Below are positions 36,610 to 43,699 of a DNA stretch of 64,000 bases, one piece after another; position 1 is the first letter of the stretch, and every line of letters starts with the position of its first letter. Made by a program: the position numbers and the translations under genes. Where the stretch lies: the NCBI RefSeq assembly GCF_001042615.1, contig NZ_AP012327.1:1426001-1490000 (forward strand), read 5' to 3'. The notes beneath the pieces are model-generated. The model saw only the letters and a list, made by a program, of their open reading frames with translations. It was not told the origin of the DNA and did not search any database. This DNA is from Bifidobacterium catenulatum subsp. kashiwanohense JCM 15439 = DSM 21854 (GTDB taxonomy: Bacteria; Actinomycetota; Actinomycetes; Actinomycetales; Bifidobacteriaceae).

Positions 36610-38283
36610 ATGAAACGAATGGAGCAAATCGCCCCACCACCAACAGCAAAGAAGACCGTGCTGAACGTCGCTGCCTACGCCCGTATCAGCATGGAAACCG
36701 AACGCACACCCATCAGCCTCTCCACACAGATCAGTTACTACCAAAAACTCATCACCTCAACCCCAGGCTGGAATTTCGCAGGAGTATTCGCCGACTCCGG
36801 CATTTCAGGCACCACCACCAAGCGGCCGCAATTCCAAGAACTACTGACCCTGGCGCGGGCAGGCAAGATCGACATTATCCTCACCAAGTCCATCTCCCGC
36901 TTTTCACGCAACACCGTAGACCTGCTGCAAATCGTTCGTGAACTCAAAGACCTGGGAGTGGAGGTGCGGTTCGAAAAGGAAGGCATCTCCTCTATGACCG
37001 GTGATGGCGAACTGATGCTGACCCTGCTGGCTTCCTTTGCTCAAGCGGAGTCAGAGCAGCTATCAGCCAACGTGAAATGGCGGGTGGAGAAGCAATTCGA
37101 AAAGGGCTTAGCTAACGGCTTTCGTCACTACGGATACACCAACTCACCTGATGGCACCGATGTTGAAATCATCGAACATGAGGCCGCCCTGGTACGCCGC
37201 ATTTACCGGCTCTACCTTGAACAGGTCTCTTGTGAGCGGATGGAAGAAATCTTTGCAGCCGAAGGGATCCTTGGCCGCAGCGGAGAACCGATTACCTCTG
37301 AGGTACTGCGGTCATGGCTCAAAGCAGAAACCTTCACCGGCACCCTGATCTTGGGCAGGCACCACAGCCCCCACTTCGGTGAGCACTCGGTACTGAACAA
37401 GGGCGAGAAACCCATGTATCGGGTTGAGGATGCTATCCCGGCCATCATCAGCAAGGAACTGTTCGAAGCGGTCCAGCAGGAGCGTGCCCGCAGGCGTGAA
37501 CTCGGCGCGCGAGCCAACTGGTCAATCCCAACCACCTGCTTTACCTCAACAGTGAAGTGCGGAATCTGCGGCCGCAGCTTCTCACGGTCAGGCAAATACA
37601 ACACCGCTCACGAAATTCACTACGTCTGGTCGTGCCGCACTAAACGCGACGGGTACAAACGCTCTGGTGGCAGGCGATGCACGGCGAAAAACATCCCTCA
37701 AGCAATCCTCGAAGAGCACCTGGCACCGCACCTAGGGCTCGAAGTCTTTGACCCAGAGGTTTACGAGAGTCTGGTAGAAACCGTGGTGATGCTGCCTGAC
37801 CAAAAGATCCGCATCAACTTCAAGGACGGTCGCCAGGTTGAACTGGCATGGAAGTCGAACCGACGCGAACGCTCCTGGTCACCTGAACGCCGGGCAGCAT
37901 GGGGTGAGTTTCAAAGGCAAAAGTGGCAAGACCCCGAGTACCGGGAACGCACCATCGCCTCACGCAAGAAGAAAGCCAAACCACGTAAGCCATTGAGCGA
38001 TGGAGCAAGGAAGTCGATGCGTGATGCCTGGACTCCTGAGCGTCGCCAAGCTCAAGCGGAGCGAAGCAAGGCCATGTGGGCAGCGCGCACCGAGGAAGAA
38101 AGAGCCGAGCATATTCGCAAATGCCAAGAAGGCATCACCGAAGAAGCCAAGCAGCGCAAAAGTGAAAAGCTCAAGGCCGCCTGGACTCCAGAGCGCCGTG
38201 CCAGGACCGCTGAAATCGCACGGCAAACCAGAGCTCGTGAAAAGCGCAAGCGTGAAGAAGCAATGAAAGCAGGTGAGATCTAA
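36610..38283 (+). CDS. Large serine recombinase 1
   Basis: A 557-residue site-specific recombinase. The catalytic domain has the serine in AAYARIS near residue 27, the helix-E segment and TKSISRFSRNTVDLL. A recombinase domain and zinc ribbon follow (CGICGRSF ... CRTKRDG). After about residue 420 it carries repeated WSPERR/AWTPERR units and KPLSDGARKSMRDAW, resembling NUMOD3-type DNA-binding motifs of homing endonucleases, unusual for this family. Its TAA shares one base with the ATG of recombinase 2 (TAATG). Confidence 0.93.
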   Translation: MKRMEQIAPPPTAKKTVLNVAAYARISMETERTPISLSTQISYYQKLITSTPGWNFAGVFADSGISGTTTKRPQFQELLTLARAGKIDIILTKSISRFSRNTVDLLQIVRELKDLGVEVRFEKEGISSMTGDGELMLTLLASFAQAESEQLSANVKWRVEKQFEKGLANGFRHYGYTNSPDGTDVEIIEHEAALVRRIYRLYLEQVSCERMEEIFAAEGILGRSGEPITSEVLRSWLKAETFTGTLILGRHHSPHFGEHSVLNKGEKPMYRVEDAIPAIISKELFEAVQQERARRRELGARANWSIPTTCFTSTVKCGICGRSFSRSGKYNTAHEIHYVWSCRTKRDGYKRSGGRRCTAKNIPQAILEEHLAPHLGLEVFDPEVYESLVETVVMLPDQKIRINFKDGRQVELAWKSNRRERSWSPERRAAWGEFQRQKWQDPEYRERTIASRKKKAKPRKPLSDGARKSMRDAWTPERRQAQAERSKAMWAARTEEERAEHIRKCQEGITEEAKQRKSEKLKAAWTPERRARTAEIARQTRAREKRKREEAMKAGEI

Positions 38284-39866
38284 TGGCCCGCAAGGTCACC
38301 CAGATCCCAGCAACCCGAGCCCTACACACCGGCACCTCACTGACGGAGACCAAGGCCCGCCGGGTCGCAGGATACGCCCGTGTTTCCACCGATCACGATG
38401 ACCAGGTCACCTCCTACCATGCGCAGGTGGACTACTACACCCAATACATCACCAACCACGCAGGATGGCAGCTGGTGAAGGTCTACACCGATGAAGGAAT
38501 CACCGGCACGTCCACCACCAAGCGAGCTGGCTTCCAACAAATGGTCTCTGATGCGCTGGCAGGCAAGATCGACCTGATCATCACCAAGAGCGTGAGCCGC
38601 TTTGCTCGTAACACCGTCGACTCGCTAACTACCGTGCGCGCGCTGAAGGAGAAGGGGGTGGAGGTCTATTTCGAGAAAGAAAACATCTGGACTTTTGATG
38701 CCAAGGGCGAGCTGCTCATCACCATCATGAGCTCCCTCGCTCAAGAAGAAGCCCGCTCGATCAGTGAAAACGTAACCTGGGGGCACCGCAAACGCTTCGC
38801 AGACGGCAAAGTCACCGTGCCTTTCTCACGGTTCCTCGGATACGACAAGGGCGAGGACGGCAACCTGGTCGTCAACCCTGAGCAGGCTGCTTTAGTGCGC
38901 CGCATCTACGACATGTTCCTTGACGGCATGTCCATCGGATCAATCGCACGAACCCTGACAAACGAGCCTGACACCTTTACGGCCGCAGGCACCAAGCGGT
39001 GGAGCATCACCACGCTGCGCAGCATCCTCAGCAATGAGAAGTACAAGGGCGATGCACTCTTGCAGAAAAGCTACACGGCCGACTTTCTATCCAAGCGGCA
39101 GGTAGCCAACCAGGGTGAGGTGCCACAGTATTACGTCACCGGTAACCACGAGGCGATTATCAGCCCGGCCGTGTGGGACTTCGTTCAATCAGAGCTTGCC
39201 AAGACGGCTAAGTTTAGGCGAACCCAGCACCGCACCCGGCCCTTCTCATCAACCCTGGTGTGCGAGGAGTGCGGTCATTTCTTCGGGTCGAAAACCTGGC
39301 ACGCGGGCAGCAAGTACGAGAAAGTGATCTGGCGTTGCAGTCAGAAGTACGAGGCTCAAACCAGGTGCGCTACCGGGCACGTGGACAATGACCGGTTGGA
39401 GCAGATGCTGGTGGAAGCGGTTCGCCAGAACTTGCAGTCCCGTAAGAAGCTCGAGTCTGAGCAGGTGTTGCTGCGGGCGGTGGATACCAGTGAGCTGGAA
39501 CTTGAGGCGGCAGGGTTGGTGGCGCAGATTGACCAGGCGGCAGCTAAGCTCAACGAGCTGATTGCACGCAATGCTCGGGTTGCGCAGGATCAGGACGAGT
39601 ATGAGCGGCAGTTCAATAAGGCCCACAAGTTGCATCAGGATCTGCTGGTGCAGCATGGTGAGGTGCTTGCCCAGATCCAGGATATGAACAACCAGTTGGC
39701 GGCTTTCCGTTATTACCAAGGGCAGATGGGCAGCCTTCAGGTCGGGGGGTTGAAGTTCAGCCCTTACCTTTGCGTGACGGTTCTGGACTCGGCATCCGTG
39801 AGCGCGGACGGGATCGTGACTTTCAAATTCAGGGACGGCAGCACTCAGGCGGTTGCCATCAAGTGA
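38283..39866 (+). CDS. Large serine recombinase 2
   Basis: A 527-residue serine recombinase with GYARVST (catalytic Ser near residue 37), EGITGTSTTKRAGF and TKSVSRFARNTVDSL, then the recombinase domain, a zinc ribbon (CEECGHFFGSK ... CATGH), a coiled coil (about 380-470) and a C-terminal beta domain. It is co-translated with recombinase 1. Two adjacent recombinases suggest that integration and excision use both proteins, as reported for some clostridial and staphylococcal elements; here this is inference. Confidence 0.94.
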   Translation: MARKVTQIPATRALHTGTSLTETKARRVAGYARVSTDHDDQVTSYHAQVDYYTQYITNHAGWQLVKVYTDEGITGTSTTKRAGFQQMVSDALAGKIDLIITKSVSRFARNTVDSLTTVRALKEKGVEVYFEKENIWTFDAKGELLITIMSSLAQEEARSISENVTWGHRKRFADGKVTVPFSRFLGYDKGEDGNLVVNPEQAALVRRIYDMFLDGMSIGSIARTLTNEPDTFTAAGTKRWSITTLRSILSNEKYKGDALLQKSYTADFLSKRQVANQGEVPQYYVTGNHEAIISPAVWDFVQSELAKTAKFRRTQHRTRPFSSTLVCEECGHFFGSKTWHAGSKYEKVIWRCSQKYEAQTRCATGHVDNDRLEQMLVEAVRQNLQSRKKLESEQVLLRAVDTSELELEAAGLVAQIDQAAAKLNELIARNARVAQDQDEYERQFNKAHKLHQDLLVQHGEVLAQIQDMNNQLAAFRYYQGQMGSLQVGGLKFSPYLCVTVLDSASVSADGIVTFKFRDGSTQAVAIK

Positions 39867-39952
39867 TAGCGGCCACCCTGACTTGTTTCGCTGGGCGCAA
39901 ATAGTAGGTGCTGATCAGAACCGGATCCCTTGACGTGATCTAATCTGGATGC

Positions 39953-40810
39953 ATGACTTTTTCTGCAACCGTTGTGAGGGTGCTTGTAGCATCTCCATCC
40001 GATGTCCCTGAAGCTCGTGACGCAGTAGAAAGCGCTCTAAACTCGTGGAATCTTCGGTATGCGGCAAAGCGACAGATTGTCGTGCTTCCTTGGCGTTGGG
40101 AAAGCAGCTCAGTTCCTTTGCTTGGAAAGCATCCGCAAGCGTTAATCAATGAGCAAGGCGTTGACGACGCCGATATCATCATCGCGATTTTCGGAAGTCA
40201 TTTAGGCTCACCAACACCCGATGCTGTCTCTGGGACAGTTGAGGAAATAGAGCGATCCCTGGCAAATGGAAAACCTGTTCACCCATACTTTTCAACTGCG
40301 TCTTTGCCGCATGACGTAGACATTGAACAGCTTCAAGGGTTGCGCCAATTCAAGGAGGAACTGCAAAAGAAGGGACTTCTCGGCGAATTTGATGATGTTC
40401 GTCAGCTCGAAAACCAGATTTGGGCGGCAGTAGAGCATGACATTGAAAAACTCGAAATTTCAGGGCAGCTAACCCCAAACATGCAAAAGGGAATTCGTTT
40501 CAAGGTTGATTCGAAGCAAGAACGCATTCAAAAATCCGTTGATGCAAAAGGCCGCATTAAACATGATGTGAAGCATTGGATTGAGGTTACAAATGTTGGT
40601 GATGAAGCTGCTGAATCGGTGACGTTTGAAGGGCGCGCCGAGGAAGGGTTGCTTCGGCTCATTACTGATGAGACTCGACCGATAAGGCTTGACCCTGGCT
40701 CTACATGGAAGATTCCGTTCGCAATTGCAATGGGTACGGCAGGTCTTACGCTAAAGATCCGTTGGTCTGAAGACGGGGAAGAACAAGAAAAAGAATTTGA
40801 CTTTCAGTAG
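39953..40810 (+). CDS. DUF4062-type protein
   Basis: A 285-residue soluble protein. The N-terminal domain starts VVRVLVASPSDVPEARDAV and has DADIIIAIFGSHLGSPTPDA, matching the DUF4062 Rossmann-like domain related to TIR/STALD nucleotide-processing folds. A beta-rich C-terminal domain follows (about 180-285). Such domains occur in prokaryotic defence proteins, so a protective cargo role is plausible but unproven. It lies alone between recombinase 2 and the element's right end and is AT-richer than the recombinases. Confidence 0.7.
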   Translation: MTFSATVVRVLVASPSDVPEARDAVESALNSWNLRYAAKRQIVVLPWRWESSSVPLLGKHPQALINEQGVDDADIIIAIFGSHLGSPTPDAVSGTVEEIERSLANGKPVHPYFSTASLPHDVDIEQLQGLRQFKEELQKKGLLGEFDDVRQLENQIWAAVEHDIEKLEISGQLTPNMQKGIRFKVDSKQERIQKSVDAKGRIKHDVKHWIEVTNVGDEAAESVTFEGRAEEGLLRLITDETRPIRLDPGSTWKIPFAIAMGTAGLTLKIRWSEDGEEQEKEFDFQ

Positions 40811-40953
40811 GTCGCGGGTTGCTTACACCTAGTTCCGGTTCAATTCTTACTTATCGAGAAGTCTGAGATTGCTATCTGGGCTTCGTTATTTGCGTTGACC
40901 TGCGGTTTCTCAGGGTGAACCAATCAGGCGGCTAAATCGTAGTTGGCGCGCGT

Positions 40954-40980
40954 TTGTATCCGTTGTGGCATGAAAGTTTC
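40954..40980. other. Right end (attachment site) of serine-recombinase element
   Basis: TTGTATCCGTTGTGGC at 40954-40969, nine bases, then TC at 40979-40980. It is the mirror of the left end with 15 of 17 matching positions. The bases beyond 40980 are mod coding sequence (CIYI codons). Confidence 0.8.
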
Positions 40981-41187
40981 GATATAGATGCAATCCACCT
41001 TGCCTTCGTATTCGGGCAGCAGGGCCTTGAGCGCTTCAAGATTGTCCCCATGGATGACCATGTTGCCGCAGTCGGAGCCATGAGAATCCATGACGCTTTT
41101 TTCGGGAACGTGTTCGAGTACACGGTACGGCACTTGACGGTGGTATGCGACCACCTTGTTCTTTCCCATCCACTCCAAAGTCGGCAT
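40981..41187 (-). pseudogene. mod: Type III DNA methyltransferase Mod, 5' part
   Basis: The first 69 codons of mod (MPTLEWMGKNKVVAYHRQ..., PYRVLEHVPEKS, VIHGDNLEALKALLPEYEGKVDCIYI) are the typical start of type III Mod proteins. The reading continues past the insertion point for 18 unrelated codons and stops near 40924. SD GAGGAG upstream of ATG 41187. Joined to 30062-31782 it would give a protein of about 640 residues, normal for Mod, once the frameshift near 30717 is corrected. Confidence 0.9.
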
Positions 41188-41241
41188 GACCCGTTCTCCT
41201 CGCTACATCAAATCGATATATCCAAAGTATAGGCTTTTGGT

Positions 41242-42216
41242 CTAATGGCTCATATGGCGCCCAGGACCTTCGCGATCAATCCCGGCACTCTTGCCATCCC
41301 CGTCTTGCCGAGCAAGATTCTTCCGCAGCGTGTCGCCGAATCTGTCCAGCAGATCCGTTTTGCTGCGAATGGCGTCCGGCTTCCGACGCAATCCCTCGAC
41401 CAGATCGATGAACGCGTGTTCCTCCTGTTCCACGCAGTCGAGGAACACAGAACAGAACGCCACGGGATCGCCGTCCACCTGCCAGGTCTCCAGACTGCGG
41501 GCATAGTCGCGCTTGGCGTCATACTTGATCGCCACGGGACGATAGCCGTGCTTCAGCAGCATGAAATTAAGCAGCTGGCGGCCGGTCCGCCCGTTGCCGT
41601 CCATGAACGGGTGGATGTTCTCGAACATCGCATGGAAGCCGGCGGCCCTGAGCAGCGGATGAGCGCCGCTCGCGTCCAGCCCGTCGATCAGGGCCCGCAG
41701 GTCGTCGCGGATCTCCAGCGGGTCGGCGGTCTTGACGCGGGTCGCGGTGATCCTCGCCAGATAACCGTAGGGGCGGAACGTGCCGCGGGCGAACGGCTGG
41801 AGGTCCAGCGCCGTCACCTCATGGACGCGCCGGACCAGTTCCTCATCCAGTCTCCTCCCCTCCCGGGCGTATTCGCGTACGTAGGCCATGCCGTCCGCGA
41901 CGCCGCGCGCGGCGAACACGTACCGTGCCGGCGAATCCGACGGGACGAACTCGCCCTCCAAAACCAGGGACGTGTCCTCCAGGGTCAGCGTGGATCCCTC
42001 TATGGCGTTTGAATTGTAGGTGTAGCGCACCAGCCAGTCGCGGTCGTAATCCGCCAGCGCCATGTCCTCGACGCCGTCCAGGGGGTCCAGTGCGCGGGCA
42101 CGGTCCTTCAGCGCGTCGATTCGTCGCAGGCGTTCGACGATTCCCGGCTCGCGTTCAAGGCCGAGCAGTTCCTCGGGCAGTTCCTGTATGCGCTGCGATA
42201 GCTCGGGATTGGCCAT
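41242..42216 (-). CDS. Fic-domain protein (AMPylator)
   Basis: A 324-residue Fic protein with the active-site motif HPFMDGNGRTGR near residue 200. An upstream YTYNSNAIEGSTLTLEDT segment is the N-terminal inhibitory-helix and Fic_N region ([S/T]xxxE[G/N]-like, here SNAIEG), so it is probably an autoinhibited class II enzyme. The ATG at 42216 is favoured over 42219 by distance from AGAGGG. It lies 54 bases upstream of mod on the same strand; Fic genes are sometimes found inside type III and type I restriction operons. Target unknown. Confidence 0.93.
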   Translation of the reverse strand: MANPELSQRIQELPEELLGLEREPGIVERLRRIDALKDRARALDPLDGVEDMALADYDRDWLVRYTYNSNAIEGSTLTLEDTSLVLEGEFVPSDSPARYVFAARGVADGMAYVREYAREGRRLDEELVRRVHEVTALDLQPFARGTFRPYGYLARITATRVKTADPLEIRDDLRALIDGLDASGAHPLLRAAGFHAMFENIHPFMDGNGRTGRQLLNFMLLKHGYRPVAIKYDAKRDYARSLETWQVDGDPVAFCSVFLDCVEQEEHAFIDLVEGLRRKPDAIRSKTDLLDRFGDTLRKNLARQDGDGKSAGIDREGPGRHMSH

Positions 42217-42292
42217 CATGTCCCTCTTTTCGTGTTCCGGTTGCAAAGTCCATTATTCCAGCCGCGGTTCGTTCCGTCCTGCGGTCTGCATG

Positions 42293-42733
42293 TCATAGGG
42301 AGGCGCGCCGGCCGTCCCGGGTCGATTCGAACGCCGCGGCCACTTCTTCCGATACCGGCATGCGCATCGTCACCCTGCCGGTTTCCTGCGCGGCGGCACG
42401 TTTCATGGCTCGGCGTTCGGCTCTGGTGGGCCGTTCGAGAATCCACTCGGCGAACGCGCGGATAAGGATGGACGCGACGATCACGCCGATGGATCCCCAG
42501 AAGCACGGGACGAAGTCCGGCTTGGAGTGGTCGTACCAGAACCAGACAATCAACGCGAGGATCAACGCCAGGCCGGCGGACAGGGCGGCGAGCTTGTGGA
42601 ACACGAGGGCGAGCGTGCGGATGGGATGCGTGACCAGTCCCACCGCCAGCGCGACGACGACGAGCAGTGCGACGAAGCCGGCGGCGATGACGGCGACGCC
42701 CAGGTATATCGCGAGCATGTAGAGTCCGAACAT
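42293..42733 (-). CDS. Membrane protein, unknown
   Basis: A 146-residue protein with three hydrophobic helices (MLAIYLGVAVIAAGFVALLV, LSAGLALILALIVWFWY, CFWGSIGVIVASILIRAF) and a basic Arg/Ala-rich cytoplasmic tail (ERRAMKRAAAQETGRV). No recognised domain. ATG at 42733 with GGAAGG. It lies between the XRE regulator and Fic in the minus-strand run. Confidence 0.7.
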   Translation of the reverse strand: MFGLYMLAIYLGVAVIAAGFVALLVVVALAVGLVTHPIRTLALVFHKLAALSAGLALILALIVWFWYDHSKPDFVPCFWGSIGVIVASILIRAFAEWILERPTRAERRAMKRAAAQETGRVTMRMPVSEEVAAAFESTRDGRRASL

Positions 42734-42754
42734 GATCGGCCTTCCTTCCCTCTC

Positions 42755-43168
42755 CTATTCCGTTTCTTCGGGCAGATAGGTGTAGTCGACGGCGACGCCC
42801 TCCGCCTCAAGCAGCACGGCTGCCTCGCGCACGGCGGCGGCGCGGCGCTTCACGGATTCCTCGGCCCGGACCCAGTCGGGCAGCCCCTCGGGCAGGTCGG
42901 AGACGCGGGAGAACGAGAGCACGGCCCGCTCATCTCCCCTGTGCCGTTCCACGATGGCCACGACGGCGCGCCTGTGCTCGGCGAGATAGTGTTCGAGCAT
43001 CTCCCGCATTCTCCCCGATGGTTGGATCCGGTATTTCTCCGACTCGTATTTCTTGACCATGTCCACGGTGAGGTTCGCAAGCACGGCCGCGTCGTGCTGG
43101 GTCATGCCGATGCGTTCGCGCGTCGCGCGCATCCACGCCTTGGCCTCGCTCCAATCCTCTTTTGCCAT
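42755..43168 (-). CDS. XRE-type helix-turn-helix regulator
   Basis: A 137-residue protein. The N-terminal HTH covers about residues 10-60: WMRATRERIGMTQHDAAVLA followed by NLTVDMVKKYESEKYR. The C-terminal half is helical and acidic (VKRRAAAVREAAVLLEAEG). ATG at 43168 with a very good SD (AGGAGGGG). A perfect 13-bp inverted repeat 43 bases upstream is a likely operator for this protein, implying autoregulation of the XRE-membrane protein-Fic-mod-res run. Confidence 0.82.
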   Translation of the reverse strand: MAKEDWSEAKAWMRATRERIGMTQHDAAVLANLTVDMVKKYESEKYRIQPSGRMREMLEHYLAEHRRAVVAIVERHRGDERAVLSFSRVSDLPEGLPDWVRAEESVKRRAAAVREAAVLLEAEGVAVDYTYLPEETE

Positions 43169-43210
43169 GGCCCCTCCTGGATATAAGAAAGCCGGATCCG
43201 CCTGCGCGAA

Positions 43211-43239
43211 CCGTGATTATACTTTTAGTATAATCACGG
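43211..43239. promoter_or_regulatory. Palindromic operator over a TATAAT box
   Basis: Arms CCGTGATTATACT (43211-43223) and 43227-43239 are perfect reverse complements with a 3-nt spacer. A TATAAT hexamer occurs on both strands inside the repeat. -35 boxes are weak. The AT-rich arms and position just upstream of the XRE gene fit a repressor site better than a terminator. Confidence 0.65.
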
Positions 43240-43299
43240 TTTTCTACAGGGCGGACCCGGCGTTTCCCGGGACACGGCCGTGGCCGCGCCCCGGTTTCG

Positions 43300-43699
43300 T
43301 CACTCGGTCGGTATCGATGGATTATCGTCGGCCGTGGCCTTGCGCTGCTGGTCGAGCATCTGCTGCTGGATCAGGACGCTGTTGGTCTGGGCCGTGTACT
43401 GCTTCTGGGCCATGTCCATGCTTTCCTGGTGGCGTTGTCCCTCGACGTCGGCGAAGACAAGCCGCTGGATGTTCTGCGCGAGCTGCATGAGCTTGTCCTT
43501 TTCGAGGATGGACACCTTGACGCTGTTCCTGCCGCCGGCCTGGTTGACGAAGTCGAGCTGCGCGCTCATCGCGTTCGCCAGGTTCGCGGCCGCGAGCAGG
43601 AGGAACAGGATCCCCACAAGCGCGCTGCTCGAAAGGAACGAGAGTCCGGCGACGAGGAAGACGGCGCCCCAGACGAAGCTACCGAGGTTGAACTCGTCA
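43300..43699 (-). CDS. Membrane-anchored coiled-coil protein, start frame broken
   Basis: About 132 residues: two close hydrophobic stretches (FVWGAVFLVAGLSFL, ALVGILFLLLAAANLA), then a charged, Gln-rich helical region (KDKLMQLAQNIQRLVF ... QQQMLDQQRKATADD). The frame has no ATG, GTG or TTG where it should start. An ATG overlapping the topoisomerase stop (ATGA at 43696-43699) is one base out of frame, so M-T-EFNLGSFVWG would be restored by a single base after ATGAC. This is either a true frameshift or a sequencing error. Confidence 0.6.

Larger units (their letters stand above)
31781..40980. mobile_element. 9.2-kb serine-recombinase element inserted in mod
   Basis: The insert begins and ends at a TC (GA on the other strand) dinucleotide: 31781-31782 and 40979-40980. 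Joining 31780 to 40979 restores mod codons for CIYID-PPYNTG in frame. Inside both ends, at the same distance from the dinucleotide, are 17-bp inverted repeats with 15 matches. Large serine recombinases of the TnpX/TndX type use GA dinucleotide crossover sites. The element encodes two such recombinases plus lysis genes, a DUF4062 protein and a truncated methyltransferase. Confidence 0.88.

Noticed and set aside
43211..43239. Inverted repeat read as an intrinsic terminator
   Set aside because: The stem is AT-rich, contains TATAAT on both strands and lies upstream of a regulator gene, so an operator is more likely.
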